From: Stutzerimonas stutzeri
GTDB taxonomy: Bacteria > Pseudomonadota > Gammaproteobacteria > Pseudomonadales > Pseudomonadaceae
DNA length: 64,000 bases
Direction: 5' to 3'
NCBI RefSeq assembly: GCF_002909485.1
Contig: NZ_PPXG01000002.1
Coordinates: forward strand, 186,001-250,000
In this document: positions 29,258 through 38,917 of the stretch, piece by piece
How the letters are laid out: every line of letters starts with the position of its first letter
Numbering within the stretch: the first letter of the stretch is position 1
Translations under genes and position numbers: made by a program
The notes under the pieces: generated by a model
What the model was told of the DNA's origin: nothing
What the model saw: the letters and a program-made list of their open reading frames with translations, nothing else
The model's database searches: none

Positions 29258-30367
29258 GTGAATCAAGAAGTCATCGTTGTCGGCGGGGGGGTGATTGGTC
29301 TGTTGTCGGCCTATCGGCTGGCGGAGGCAGGCAAGGTCGTGTCGTTGCTGGAGTCAGGGGCTGTCGGTAGCGAGGCCTCTTGGGCCGGCGGCGGGATCGT
29401 TTCGCCGTTGTATCCGTGGCGCTACAGCCCGGCCGTCACCGCGCTTGCGCATTGGTCGCAGGATTTCTATCCGCAGCTCGGTGAGCGGTTGCTGGAGGAA
29501 ACGGGCGTGGACCCGGAGGTTCATGTAACCGGCCTCTACTGGCTGGATCTGCCCGATGAGGCCGAGGCGCTGGACTGGGCCGAGCGCCATGGTCGGCCAC
29601 TGGCGTCGGTGGCGATGGAGGCGGTGCACCAGGCAGTGCCTTCATTGGGCGACGGTTATGGGCGTGCCGTTTACATGGAGGGGGTTGCAAACATCCGTAA
29701 TCCTCGTCTGCTCCGCGCTCTGAGTGAGGCACTGCGTCAGTTGCCGAACGTGACCGTAGTTGAGCATTGCCCGGTCGAGGGATTCTTGCACGACGGCGCA
29801 CGCGTAACAGGCGTGAGGACGGGGCAGGGCGAGATGCGGGCGGATCAGGTGGTCGTGGCGGCGGGTGCCTGGAGTGCGCGACTGCTAGCGACGCTGGGGC
29901 TGGAGATTCCGGTCAAGCCGATGAAGGGGCAGATGATCCTCTTCAAGTGCGCCGAGGATTTCCTGCCGAGCATGGTGTTGGCCAAGCGGCGTTATGCGAT
30001 TCCGCGTCGCGACGGTCATATTCTGGTCGGCAGCACCCTGGAAGATGTCGGCTTCGACAAGACGCCGACGGAAGACGCGCTGGAAAGCCTCAGGGCGACG
30101 GCGATCGAACTGCTGCCGGCGCTGGCCGACGCTCAAGTGGTCAAGCACTGGGCCGGGTTGCGTCCGGGTTCGCCGGATGGTGTGCCTTATATAGGGCCGG
30201 TCACGGGCTTCGATGGGCTGTGGTTGAACTGCGGGCACTTCCGCAACGGACTGGTGCTCGCACCGGCGTCCTGTCAGCTGCTGGTCGATCTGATGCTTGA
30301 GCAGACGCCTATCGTGGATCCGGCGCCCTATGCGCCGACTGGTCGTATTGTTGATCAGGCTGGCTGA
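29258..30367 (+). CDS. thiO: Glycine oxidase ThiO
   Basis: FAD-dependent amine oxidase that supplies iminoglycine for the thiazole moiety of thiamine. The 369-aa protein has the dinucleotide motif VVGGGVIGLLSAYRLAEAG, SWAGGGIVSPLYPWRY, and the C-terminal GLRPGSPDGVPYIGPV and FRNGLVLAP segments typical of DAO-family enzymes. The GTG at 29258 is chosen with GGAGAGG upstream; a TTG at 29246 would overlap that site. The P. aeruginosa homologue is also beside fimT. Confidence 0.9.
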   Translation: MNQEVIVVGGGVIGLLSAYRLAEAGKVVSLLESGAVGSEASWAGGGIVSPLYPWRYSPAVTALAHWSQDFYPQLGERLLEETGVDPEVHVTGLYWLDLPDEAEALDWAERHGRPLASVAMEAVHQAVPSLGDGYGRAVYMEGVANIRNPRLLRALSEALRQLPNVTVVEHCPVEGFLHDGARVTGVRTGQGEMRADQVVVAAGAWSARLLATLGLEIPVKPMKGQMILFKCAEDFLPSMVLAKRRYAIPRRDGHILVGSTLEDVGFDKTPTEDALESLRATAIELLPALADAQVVKHWAGLRPGSPDGVPYIGPVTGFDGLWLNCGHFRNGLVLAPASCQLLVDLMLEQTPIVDPAPYAPTGRIVDQAG

Positions 30368-30516
30368 TCGCCCTGTGCTGCAGTCCAACTTCGCGGGCGG
30401 TTCGGGTTTCGTTAGTCGTTGCCCGGACTCAACGCTGCTAGCCGACTCGCATTGCTGGTAAATTAGCCGGCACTTCGGTTCTGCCAGGCAGAGCCAGATT
30501 TGCGAGTGAGGTATGC

Positions 30517-30888
30517 GTGGCGAAAAAAACCACTTCTCTAGCCGGCCTGAGCGGCCTGGTCTACTCCACCGATGCCGGTCGGCATTGCCCTGAATGCAGT
30601 CAGCCGCTGGGTAGTTGTGTCTGCAAACAAAACGTCTTGCCCGAAGGTGATGGCATCGCGCGCGTTCGCCGCGAGAGCAAGGGCCGGGGTGGTAAGACGG
30701 TCACTACCGTGAGCGGTGTGCCGCTGGCCGAGAACGAACTCAAGGACTTGGCCAGTGCGTTGAAACGCCGCTGCGGAACGGGCGGTGCGCTGAAAGAAGG
30801 CGTCATCGAGATTCAGGGCGATCACGTGCAGCTGCTGATCGAGGAACTCACCAAGCGTGGCTTCAAGGCCAAGAAGTCTGGCGGCTGA
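30517..30888 (+). CDS. yciH: SUI1/YciH-type translation initiation factor
   Basis: Bacterial homologue of eIF1/SUI1, involved in start-site fidelity. The 123-aa protein has an N-terminal segment with paired cysteines (HCPECSQPLGSCVCKQ), a putative zinc knuckle, and the SUI1 core (GKTVTTVSGVPLAENELKDLASALKRRCGTGGALKEGVIEIQGDH). It starts with GTG at 30517. Confidence 0.9.
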   Translation: MAKKTTSLAGLSGLVYSTDAGRHCPECSQPLGSCVCKQNVLPEGDGIARVRRESKGRGGKTVTTVSGVPLAENELKDLASALKRRCGTGGALKEGVIEIQGDHVQLLIEELTKRGFKAKKSGG

Positions 30889-31011
30889 GCGCCGGTGTGA
30901 TACCTCTCACCAATTTTCACCATTTTCTGCATATCGGCTGTCGAAGCCGCATAGCCTTCGCCGGGAGCTTCTGCTCGCTGCGAAATAGTCAATTTCTTCC
31001 GGGAGGCCTCG

Positions 31012-32925
31012 ATGCCTGTACGACGTACACGTAAAGACGACGGTAGCCAGTGGACCGCAGCCGATAGCCGCAGCATCTACGGCATCCGCCACTGGGGCGC
31101 TGGGTATTTCGCGATCAACGATCAGGGCAATGTAGAAGTGCGCCCGCAAGGCCCAAATGGGGAGCCGATCGAGTTCAGCGGGCTGATTGAGCAATTGCGC
31201 GAGGCGGGGCTTTCGCTGCCTCTGCTGGTGCGCTTCCCCGGCATTCTGCAGGACCGCGTGCGGCGCCTGACCGGCGCCTTTGATGCCAACATCGAGCGCA
31301 TGGAGTACACCGGCAAGTACACCGCGCTGTACCCGATCAAGGTCAACCAGCAGGAAGCGGTGGTTGAGAACATCATCGCCACGCAAAACGTTTCCATCGG
31401 TCTGGAGGCGGGCTCCAAGCCGGAGCTGATGGCCGTGCTGGCGCTCGCCCCCAAGGGCGGCACCATCGTTTGCAATGGCTACAAGGACCGCGAGTTCATC
31501 CGCCTGGCGTTGATGGGGCAGAAGCTCGGGCACAATGTGTTTATCGTCATCGAAAAGGAGTCCGAGGTCGGGCTGGTGATCGAGGAGGCGAACGAGCTGA
31601 AGTTGACACCGCAGGTCGGCCTGCGTGTTCGTCTGTCGTCCCTGGCTTCGTCCAAGTGGGCCGATACCGGCGGCGAGCGCTCCAAGTTCGGCTTGTCTGC
31701 AGCTCAGCTGCTATCGGTGATCGAGCGCTTTCGCTCTGTGGGCATGGACCAGGGCATTCGCTTGCTGCACTTCCACATGGGGTCGCAGATCGCCAATCTG
31801 GCCGACTACCGTCAGGGCTTCCGTGAGGCGATCCGTTACTACGCCGAGCTGCGCGCGCTGAACCTGCCGGTGGATTACATCGATGTCGGTGGCGGCCTCG
31901 GGGTCGATTACGACGGTACTCATTCGCGCAACGCCAGCTCGATCAACTACGACATGGATGAGTACGCCGGCACCGTGGTGGGCATGTTGAAAGAGTTCTG
32001 TGAGGCACAGGGGCTGCCACACCCGAACATCTTCTCCGAAAGCGGGCGTGCCATGACGGCGCATCATGCGGTGCTGGTCATGCAGGTCACCGATGTCGAG
32101 CGGCACAACGACGAACTGCCGGTGATCGACAACTACGACGAGCTGCCGGAGATCATCCGCTCGCTGGCCGATCTGCTCGGGCCGACCGATCCGGAAATGG
32201 TCACCGAGACCTACTGGCGCGCTACCCACTATATGAGCGAGTCCAGTGCGCAGTACGCCTCTGGAAAGCTGACCCTGGCGCAGAAGGCATTGGCCGAGCA
32301 GAGTTACTACGCCATCTGCCGTCGCCTGTACAACCAGCTCAAGGCCCGCCAGCGCTCGCATCGTGCGGTGCTCGACGAGCTCAACGACAAGCTCGCGGAC
32401 AAGTACATCTGCAATTTCTCGGTGTTCCAGAGTCTGCCGGATACCTGGGCGATTGATCAGATTCTGCCGATCGTGCCGCTGCAGCGCTTGAGCGAAGAGC
32501 CGGTGCGGCGCGCCGTGCTGCAGGATCTGACCTGCGACTCGGACGGCAAGATCAAGCACTACGTCGACGAGCAGAGCATCGAGAGCAGCATGCCGGTACA
32601 TGAGGTCGCGCCTGGGGAAGAGTATTTCCTCGGCGTGTTCCTGGTGGGCGCCTATCAGGAGATTCTCGGCGACATGCACAACCTGTTCGGCGATACCGAC
32701 TCGGTGAACGTCTATCAGCGTGAGGGCGGCAGCTACTACCACGCCGGCATCGAGACCCACGACACCATCGAGGACATGCTGCGCTACGTGCACCTGTCGC
32801 CCGAGGAACTGATGACCTATTACCGCGACAAGGTTGCCAGCGCCAAGTTGAGTGCCAAGGAGCGCACCCAGTACATCGATGCCTTGCGTTTGGGGCTGAC
32901 GCGCTCTTCCTACCTCACGCCTTGA
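31012..32925 (+). CDS. speA: Biosynthetic arginine decarboxylase
   Basis: PLP- and Mg-dependent enzyme converting arginine to agmatine for putrescine synthesis. The 637-aa fold III decarboxylase has the PLP lysine in [15 protein letters not shown], the phosphate-binding [17 protein letters not shown] and the C-terminal catalytic CDSDGKI. GGGAGG lies at good spacing before the ATG. Together with speC at 51.3 kb the window carries both main routes to putrescine. Confidence 0.97.
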   Translation: MPVRRTRKDDGSQWTAADSRSIYGIRHWGAGYFAINDQGNVEVRPQGPNGEPIEFSGLIEQLREAGLSLPLLVRFPGILQDRVRRLTGAFDANIERMEYTGKYTALYPIKVNQQEAVVENIIATQNVSIGLEAGSKPELMAVLALAPKGGTIVCNGYKDREFIRLALMGQKLGHNVFIVIEKESEVGLVIEEANELKLTPQVGLRVRLSSLASSKWADTGGERSKFGLSAAQLLSVIERFRSVGMDQGIRLLHFHMGSQIANLADYRQGFREAIRYYAELRALNLPVDYIDVGGGLGVDYDGTHSRNASSINYDMDEYAGTVVGMLKEFCEAQGLPHPNIFSESGRAMTAHHAVLVMQVTDVERHNDELPVIDNYDELPEIIRSLADLLGPTDPEMVTETYWRATHYMSESSAQYASGKLTLAQKALAEQSYYAICRRLYNQLKARQRSHRAVLDELNDKLADKYICNFSVFQSLPDTWAIDQILPIVPLQRLSEEPVRRAVLQDLTCDSDGKIKHYVDEQSIESSMPVHEVAPGEEYFLGVFLVGAYQEILGDMHNLFGDTDSVNVYQREGGSYYHAGIETHDTIEDMLRYVHLSPEELMTYYRDKVASAKLSAKERTQYIDALRLGLTRSSYLTP

Positions 32926-32935
32926 TGAAGCTGGA

Positions 32936-32969
32936 CGCGGTATCAGCCGGTTATGACGCCGATACCGCG
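32936..32969. terminator. Hairpin between speA and the DUF2214 gene
   Basis: CGCGGTATC (32936-32944) pairs perfectly with GATACCGCG (32961-32969). It overlaps the last codons of the convergent minus-strand gene. No U-run. Confidence 0.45.
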
Positions 32970-33401
32970 TGCCATCAATGCAGCCAGCAACGGAATCATC
33001 AGGAGCAGGAGCAGCTCAACGCGGATGGTCAGCTTGACCCATCGCGCAGTGCTGTTCGATACATCAGGCGTCTGTCCTATGGACAATGCCGGGCGCCAGC
33101 GCAGGAAGGTCAGGGTGGGGTAGATCGACAGGATCGCGATCACCACGAACAGGCCGACCTTGGCGTGAAACAGGCTGTTCTTCAGGTAATAGTCCAGACC
33201 TTTGCCATAGAAAATCGCCCGCGCTGCTCCGCTTGCCAGTACCGCCGCCGCAGTGATGCCAAAGGCGATATCGATACGGAACAGGCTGCGCGCACGTTCC
33301 AGCGTCATCGGCTGGCGGAACAGCTGATGTTCCAGCAGCAATAGCGCAAAGAGCAGGAATATCGCCAGAAAATGCAGATAGGCAGCGATGGCGTAGGCCA
33401 T
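32943..33401 (-). CDS. DUF2214 family membrane protein
   Basis: Inner-membrane protein (152 aa) with four predicted helices (about 3-25, 42-62, 80-100 and 127-148). It contains His residues in YLHFLAIF and LLEHQLF, a pattern seen in DUF2214/CopD-like families. Function unknown. The ATG at 33401 has AAGGA upstream; the frame runs much further but without similarity. It follows the MATE gene by 2 bases, so the pair is one operon. Confidence 0.75.
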   Translation of the reverse strand: MAYAIAAYLHFLAIFLLFALLLLEHQLFRQPMTLERARSLFRIDIAFGITAAAVLASGAARAIFYGKGLDYYLKNSLFHAKVGLFVVIAILSIYPTLTFLRWRPALSIGQTPDVSNSTARWVKLTIRVELLLLLMIPLLAALMARGIGVITG

Positions 33402-33403
33402 GT

Positions 33404-34780
33404 TCAGCTTCCTTCGGTGGGGTGTGCGGTGGTCTGCGCGTCCATGGTAAACCAGGCTCCGCGGTGCTGCAGGCGCTGAGCGAGTACGCCCAGGCAGATA
33501 CCGCGCATCAGCATGAAGCTCAGAAAGGCCAGCCACAAGCCGTGATTGCCAAGGCCCTGCAGCAGCCAGCCCAACGGCAACGTCAGGCCTACGGCCAACA
33601 GCATGCTGTTGCGCATTTCCCGCGCACGGGTGGCGCCAATGAACAGCCCATCGAGCAGATAACTCCACACTGCGATCAGAGGCAGGGCCGCCAGATAGGG
33701 CAGATAGATCAGAGCGGTCCGGCGAACTTCGGGGATGTCGGTTTGCAGTTGGATGAATAGATGGCCGGCAAGAAGGAAGAACAGGCCAAAGACAACGCTG
33801 GCCAGCAGTGACCAACCGCCCGCGACGACCATCACGCGCTGCAGCGTCTTGCGATCGCCTGCACCTATGGCGTGCCCACTCAGCGCCTCCACCGCGTGTG
33901 CAAGCCCATCGAGCGCATGAGCGGTCAACAGCAGGCCATTGAGCAAAAGGGCATTGGCAGCAACCGTCGCATCGCCTAGTCGCGCACCCTGCACCGTTAC
34001 CATAAAGAACACCAGTTGCAGCGCCAGTGAGCGCAGGAAAATGTCGCGGTTGACGGCCATCAGTGGCCGCCAGCTTATCCAGCGGCGCAGTGCTGCAGCA
34101 TTGAGGCGACCAGGGTAGCGGAGCAGGGCATTGCGGGTCAGGGCCAGACCAAGCAGTGCGCCGCTCCATTCGGCGATCACCGAGGCGCGCGCGGCGCCTG
34201 CCACGCCCCAGTCGAGGCCGAGTACGAACCACAAGTCGAGCGCCACATTGATCAGATTGGTGGTCAGCAGAATGGCCAACGGTGCTCGCGCGTTCTGTGT
34301 GCCGAGAAACCAGCCGATCAGCGCATAGCTGGCCAGTGCGGCAGGTAGACCGAACAGACGTGTGTGGAAATAGTCGCGGGTCAGCTCGTCCAGTTCAGCC
34401 GAGGGCTGCATGAATTGCAGGGCTACGCCCTTCAGTGGGACGCCTATTACCCCTAGCAATAGCGCGAAGCCTAGCGCCAGCAGCAGCCCTTGCAGCAGTA
34501 TCTGGCGCAAAGCGCCGCCGTCATTGCGGCCGGCCGCCTGGGCGGCGAAGCCCGTCGTGCCCATGCGTAGAAAGCCCATCACCCAGACCAGCAGCGTATA
34601 AAGGCTGCCGCCAACTGCCACGGCGCCCAATTGATGCGCGTGTGGCAGATGGCCGATCACGCTGCTGTCCACCAATGCGACCAGTGGAACGGATAGATTG
34701 GAGAGGATCATCGGCGCCGCCAGCGCCCACACTTTGTTGTGGGTGGGGGTATGGCGCCAGGCGACAAGCAGGCTAAACAT
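33404..34780 (-). CDS. MATE family efflux transporter (DinF type)
   Basis: Multidrug/toxin antiporter of the MOP superfamily, 458 aa with about 12 transmembrane segments. The DinF/NorM-like N-terminus is VWALAAPMILSNLSVPLVALVDSSVIGHL. The second half repeats the fold (MTVQGARLGDATVAANALLLNGLLL, DGLAHAVEALSGHAIGAGD). The Met at 34780 has GGAGG upstream and starts the conserved region. Confidence 0.88.
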   Translation of the reverse strand: MFSLLVAWRHTPTHNKVWALAAPMILSNLSVPLVALVDSSVIGHLPHAHQLGAVAVGGSLYTLLVWVMGFLRMGTTGFAAQAAGRNDGGALRQILLQGLLLALGFALLLGVIGVPLKGVALQFMQPSAELDELTRDYFHTRLFGLPAALASYALIGWFLGTQNARAPLAILLTTNLINVALDLWFVLGLDWGVAGAARASVIAEWSGALLGLALTRNALLRYPGRLNAAALRRWISWRPLMAVNRDIFLRSLALQLVFFMVTVQGARLGDATVAANALLLNGLLLTAHALDGLAHAVEALSGHAIGAGDRKTLQRVMVVAGGWSLLASVVFGLFFLLAGHLFIQLQTDIPEVRRTALIYLPYLAALPLIAVWSYLLDGLFIGATRAREMRNSMLLAVGLTLPLGWLLQGLGNHGLWLAFLSFMLMRGICLGVLAQRLQHRGAWFTMDAQTTAHPTEGS

Positions 34781-34894
34781 TACGGGCCTCCGGGACGGCC
34801 CGGCACTATACGTGGCGTTCAGTGAAAGGGGAAAAGCCGGGTCTTGGTGGGTGTTTCCGGATGTCAAAGGAGCGTGGCAACGCCCTGGTGCGAG

Positions 34895-35188
34895 TCAGTG
34901 AATCAGCCAGCTCAGCAGCCACAGCCCCAGGAACAGCCAGACCAGTCCTCCGATGATCGAGCCGCGGAAGAACGAGCGGACCGCGGCGACCAGCAACAAC
35001 AGGCCGATCGCCAACGCCACCAGGCTGATCAGCGAGCGGTCCATCCCCAGGGTGCGCGACAGACCCTCGAGGAAGTTATGCCCGGCTCGAGCAAACAGGC
35101 CGAAAAAATCGCCCAGCGCCTCGACGATGAAGCGTATGACCGAACCCAGCGCCTGTCCCAGCCATTCGAAGAATCCTTCTACCCGCAT
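34895..35188 (-). CDS. Small membrane protein, 97 aa, unknown
   Basis: Not recognised as a named family. The N-terminal half is amphipathic (FFEWLGQALGSVIRFIVEALGDFFGLF) and the C-terminal half has two closely spaced hydrophobic helices (about 52-70 and 76-96) joined by the short basic loop RSFFRGS. AGGAGAGTGATAC lies just upstream of the start codon. It stands alone between the MATE gene and a divergent gene. Confidence 0.65.
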   Translation of the reverse strand: MRVEGFFEWLGQALGSVIRFIVEALGDFFGLFARAGHNFLEGLSRTLGMDRSLISLVALAIGLLLLVAAVRSFFRGSIIGGLVWLFLGLWLLSWLIH

Positions 35189-35415
35189 GTATCACTCTCC
35201 TGAAACGTTCGATTGCGGCGCGCGAGCGCAGCCTTGGGCATTGGGCTGTCGAGCAGGCCCGAGAGTTCCAAGCATCGCTGCTGCCAGCCTGGAACCACTG
35301 GCCAGGGAAGGAGGTCTCAGCGTTGCTGCCTGGGCCAACCAGGTTGGCATTAGCCTTCATGCAACTGCAACAAGCTCCAGGCAGCCTGTCTACGATTTCC
35401 TGAACGAGAACTTTA

Positions 35416-36351
35416 ATGATGCGAGCCCTTGCCAGAGCGCAGCTGGGACGATTCGCGACGCTGCGCCCTGCATGGTGGTATGGCTGCGTTCTTTTTAGCC
35501 TGCTCTATGCCGCATCCTCTATTCATCTGGATGAGCGCCTATTCTACGCGTTGAAAACCACCTGGCATGAAGACACCTGGGAGCGGCGTAGCCTGTGGTT
35601 GCCGGAGTACCGGGTGAAAATTGATGCATTGCCGGTAGCGTCGGTGGAGGACAATCTTTCCGGGCTGACCTACGACGAGCATCGTGATCACCTTTGGGCC
35701 GTGGTCAACAATCCGGAGGAGCTGGTTGCCCTGGATCGCAACGGCGGCTTCATTGCGCGCTATCCGCTCGAAGAGTTCGAGGATGTAGAGGGCGTGACCT
35801 ATCTCGGCGATGGCCTGCTGGTGCTGGCCGAGGAGCGTAAGCAGTCGTTGGTTATTGTGCAGATTCCCGACACTGTCCGCCCATTGAAGCGAAGCGACTA
35901 TCAGGCACTGACGCTTCGTTTGTTTGACGAGGAGAACTCGGGTTTCGAGGGGCTTGGCTACGACCGGGCCGGTGATCGCCTGTTCGTGGTCAAGGAACAC
36001 TCACCACGCAAGCTCTACGAGATCCAAGGCCTCAAGCGCAGCCTTGCGGGCAACTTGGACGTCAAGATCATCGACCGCGAGGCCTGGATCGAGAAGTTGG
36101 ATATGGCCAGTGATCTCTCATCGGTACATTTCGATGAGCGAACTGGACATCTGGTGTTGCTCAGCGACGAGGCAAAAATGATGCTGGAGCTGAATGCGAA
36201 GGGCGAACTGGTCAGCTTCCGCTCGCTCTGGAGCGGTTTTGCCGGCCTCGAGCGTAGCGTCCCGCAGGCCGAGGGCATGACCCTCGATGCGCGCGGCAAC
36301 CTCTACCTGGTCAGCGAACCCAACCTGTTCTACGCCTTCGAGCACGACTGA
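35416..36351 (+). CDS. SdiA-regulated (YjiK-like) beta-propeller protein
   Basis: Exported or membrane-anchored beta-propeller protein of the SdiA-regulated family, 311 aa. One N-terminal transmembrane or signal segment (about 18-38) is followed by the propeller with ENLSGLTYDEHRDHLWAV-like, EGVTYLGDGLLVLAEE, EGLGYDRAGDRLFVVKE and PQAEGMTLDARGNLYLVSEPN repeats. Function is unknown; the fold resembles phytase/esterase-like propellers. Either ATG (35416 or 35419) could start it. Confidence 0.8.
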   Translation: MMRALARAQLGRFATLRPAWWYGCVLFSLLYAASSIHLDERLFYALKTTWHEDTWERRSLWLPEYRVKIDALPVASVEDNLSGLTYDEHRDHLWAVVNNPEELVALDRNGGFIARYPLEEFEDVEGVTYLGDGLLVLAEERKQSLVIVQIPDTVRPLKRSDYQALTLRLFDEENSGFEGLGYDRAGDRLFVVKEHSPRKLYEIQGLKRSLAGNLDVKIIDREAWIEKLDMASDLSSVHFDERTGHLVLLSDEAKMMLELNAKGELVSFRSLWSGFAGLERSVPQAEGMTLDARGNLYLVSEPNLFYAFEHD

Positions 36352-36370
36352 CCCTGTCTTTGCCGGTCTG

Positions 36371-36820
36371 CTAGCCGCGCTGAATCAGCCAGACGCCAGC
36401 AAAAACCAGCAGCAGGCCGGCCACTTTGCCCACGCTTATGGAAGACTGGCGAAATCCGGCCCAGCCGAAGTGATCCAGTAGCAGGGCGACGAACAACTGG
36501 CCGGCGAGCAATAGGGCCATGAATAGCAGCGCCCCGGTGCGTGGCGCGGCGAAGGCGGCGGTGGCGATAAAGAACGCGCCGAGCAAGCCGCCAGACCAAT
36601 GCCACCAATTCAGGCTTTTGAGCGTCTGCAGCGCCGGCATATCGCGCTGGATCAATACAATAACGAGCAGCGCCAGGGTCCCTACGGCGAACGAGAGCAG
36701 CGCCGCACCCATCACGTTGCCCAGGTGGCGTGCTACCTGGCCATTGATTCCGGCTTGCAGCGGCAGCAGGGCGCCGGCAATGAAGGGCAGGGTGAGTAAC
36801 CACCAGGCAACGGCAGGCAT
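36371..36820 (-). CDS. DMT-type transporter, YdcZ (DUF606) family
   Basis: Inner-membrane protein of 149 aa with five predicted helices. Family-typical segments are LPLQAGINGQVARHLG near the N-terminus, the central WHWSGGLLGAFFIATAAFAAPRTGALLFMALLLAGQL and the final GKVAGLLLVFAGVWLIQRG. A GGAG site precedes the ATG. Substrate unknown. Confidence 0.85.
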   Translation of the reverse strand: MPAVAWWLLTLPFIAGALLPLQAGINGQVARHLGNVMGAALLSFAVGTLALLVIVLIQRDMPALQTLKSLNWWHWSGGLLGAFFIATAAFAAPRTGALLFMALLLAGQLFVALLLDHFGWAGFRQSSISVGKVAGLLLVFAGVWLIQRG

Positions 36821-36907
36821 GTCGGGTCTCCAGGGTCAGGGGCGCGACATTATGGTGCGCGAGGGAACGCCTCGCCAGCGTTGTGGGTTGCCCAGGCGGC
36901 GAGTCGC

Positions 36908-37465
36908 TCAGCGCGGTGGGTATTGCGAAAGCACCTTCGTCACGAGTTCACGCAGGGTGCCGGCGCGCTCGTCGGGCGTTCCCTGGCGGCTACTGAGCAC
37001 TTGCTCGGCGCTGCCCCGCCAGACCAGCTTGCCGTCGGTGGCGTCATAAAAGTCGATCTGCAGTGTGCCGACCTGGTAGTTGATGGTGCGGGTATCGGTG
37101 AACATCGGCCCACCCCAATAGCCGTACCAGGGGTTGCCCCACGCTCCGGATGTAGTGCTGTATTGCTGGGTGCGCTGATCGACGATGTACCAGGCTTGGA
37201 CATTGACGCCCGCTGCGCTGCCAGCGGTGGCTGGGCGCAGGCCTCGCTGGTCGAGCTGTTCGGCAACAGCGTCGCGGATGCGCTGCTCGGTAAGGTCACT
37301 CTTGATACGTGGATCGTCTGGCCGATACTGCAGGGCCGGCTCTTTCCAGCTCCAGGCACGATAGGCTGAGAAGTCCCGCGTTGGATCGAAATCGCGCTGT
37401 ACTTGTGGGCCTTGGCAGGCTGTCAGAACGAGGAGGAGGGGAATCAGCAACAGGCGGCGGAACAT
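36908..37465 (-). CDS. DUF4136 lipoprotein (copy 1)
   Basis: Lipoprotein of 185 aa with lipobox LTAC at residues 14-17 and a DUF4136 domain: FDPTRDFSAYRAWSWKEP, then DLTEQRIRDAVAEQLDQRGLRPA and a C-terminal TLQIDFYDATDGKLVWRGSAEQVL. Function unknown; probably outer-membrane anchored. The neighbouring upstream gene encodes a second DUF4136 lipoprotein. Confidence 0.85.
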   Translation of the reverse strand: MFRRLLLIPLLLVLTACQGPQVQRDFDPTRDFSAYRAWSWKEPALQYRPDDPRIKSDLTEQRIRDAVAEQLDQRGLRPATAGSAAGVNVQAWYIVDQRTQQYSTTSGAWGNPWYGYWGGPMFTDTRTINYQVGTLQIDFYDATDGKLVWRGSAEQVLSSRQGTPDERAGTLRELVTKVLSQYPPR

Positions 37466-37538
37466 GATCGTTCTCCCGAAGTGGAATCTGCCCAGTCTAG
37501 GCCTGATGCAGCCCGGGACCTAGACCATGTTGTCGCGC

Positions 37539-38147
37539 TCAACGCGGTGGATAGTCTTCGAGCGCGCGTTGTACTGCCTGGCGCACCGCGTCCTGCTGCT
37601 TGGCTCGATTGCCGCCGCTGCGTGCTTCGGCCCGATTGCTCCAGACGGACTGGCCGGAAGCCGCGTCGAACATCTCGATTCGTACCGCAAACACCTCTTC
37701 TTCGTAATTGCGCACGATGGGCACGCTGGTACCGACGCCATATCCGGAGCCATACCCGTAACCGCCACCGTAGCGGCCTACACCAACGCGCGTGCCATAG
37801 TCGTCGTAGGTTTGCCTCAACCTCGTTTCCTTGCTGGCGCTGGCCGCAACCAGCACATCGCCCTTGCCGTTGCCAGCGGCAGGCCGCAAACCGCGCTGAT
37901 CTAGAGCGCCCGTCACCATTTCCTGCAGTTCCTCGCCGCTGATCGAAGCGGTGCCGGCGGGTGGAGTTCGCCAGCTCCAGCTCTGGTAGCTGGAGAAGTC
38001 GCGCGGAGCCGCCGGGTATGTCGGTGACTGGATTTGCTCGATCGGCGGAGCTGGCGGGATGGGGGCCGAGTCCTCGGTGTACGGGTTCTTGCTCTGGCAA
38101 GCCACCAGGCTCAGGCAGAGCAAAGGCAAAAAAGCGCGGATCGACAT
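37539..38147 (-). CDS. DUF4136 lipoprotein (copy 2)
   Basis: Paralogue of the gene at 36908-37465, 202 aa, with lipobox LVAC, a Pro-rich linker (SAPIPPAPPIEQIQSP), and shared elements DFSSYQSWSWRTP, DQRGLRPA and IEMFDAASGQSVWSNRAEA. It carries a Gly/Tyr-rich insertion (GRYGGGYGYGSGYGVG) where copy 1 has a shorter GNPWYGYWGG segment. The start at 38147 has GGAGG upstream. Likely from tandem duplication. Confidence 0.85.
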   Translation of the reverse strand: MSIRAFLPLLCLSLVACQSKNPYTEDSAPIPPAPPIEQIQSPTYPAAPRDFSSYQSWSWRTPPAGTASISGEELQEMVTGALDQRGLRPAAGNGKGDVLVAASASKETRLRQTYDDYGTRVGVGRYGGGYGYGSGYGVGTSVPIVRNYEEEVFAVRIEMFDAASGQSVWSNRAEARSGGNRAKQQDAVRQAVQRALEDYPPR

Positions 38148-38167
38148 GGATACCTCCCGGCCGGCAT

Positions 38168-38917
38168 TCAGCGGGGCCGACACAACCAGTGCAGGTAACG
38201 CCCGAGACCGGCGAATGCGGGATGGCGGCGGTAGGCCAGTTCCATCTCGATCAGGTCGGCAGGCTCGGTACGGGCCTGGAAATCGGCGGGCATGTAATCG
38301 TGGAATACGCGCACGCCACTGGTTGATTCGACCTGCCAGTGCGGCGCGAGTTGCGCGGCCAGCTCTCGGGGGTCGAGCGGTTGCTGTGGCGTCAGGCTCT
38401 GGCGCTCGCCGGCATAGCTCTGGCTGCGCAGTTTCTTGAAATGGCCCTTGAGCAGGTTGCGATAGATCAGCGCATCGCGGTTGTAGAACGCCAGCGACAG
38501 CCAGCCATCCTCGGCAACCAGGCGATGCAGCACTGGCAGGATCGCCTGGGGCTCGGCCAGCCATTCCAGCAAGGCATGGCAGATCACCAGATCGAAGCGG
38601 CCTTCGACCTGGCTCTCGACGGCCTGCCAGGGCGCCTGGATGAAGGTGGCCTGCTGGCCGGCTTCGGCGAACTGCTTGCGAGCGCCTTCGAGCATGGGTT
38701 CGGCGGGTTCGGCTAGCGTGACCTGATGACCCTGCTGCGCCAGCCACAGGCTCATATGGCCGAGACCGGCGCCAATGTCCAGCACCCTCAGTGGGCGTTG
38801 CGGCAGAATCTCGGCGAGATCGGCCTGCAGTACCGCGAGCCGGATCGCACCCTTGGCGCCACCGTAGATTTTCTCGGCGAAGCGTGTCGCCAGCTCGTCG
38901 AAATGGCGATCGCTCAT
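38168..38917 (-). CDS. cmoM: tRNA 5-carboxymethoxyuridine methyltransferase CmoM
   Basis: SAM-dependent class I methyltransferase (249 aa) that methylates cmo5U34 to mcmo5U in tRNA. Motif I is VLDIGAGLGHMSLWLA, followed by EPAEPMLEGA, and post-motif ICHALLEWL. The family features FYNRDALIYRNLLKG and the C-terminal YHxM-like VFHDYMPADF and YRRHPAFAGLGRY are present. Its start overlaps the upstream MazG-like gene by ATGA. Confidence 0.85.
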   Translation of the reverse strand: MSDRHFDELATRFAEKIYGGAKGAIRLAVLQADLAEILPQRPLRVLDIGAGLGHMSLWLAQQGHQVTLAEPAEPMLEGARKQFAEAGQQATFIQAPWQAVESQVEGRFDLVICHALLEWLAEPQAILPVLHRLVAEDGWLSLAFYNRDALIYRNLLKGHFKKLRSQSYAGERQSLTPQQPLDPRELAAQLAPHWQVESTSGVRVFHDYMPADFQARTEPADLIEMELAYRRHPAFAGLGRYLHWLCRPR

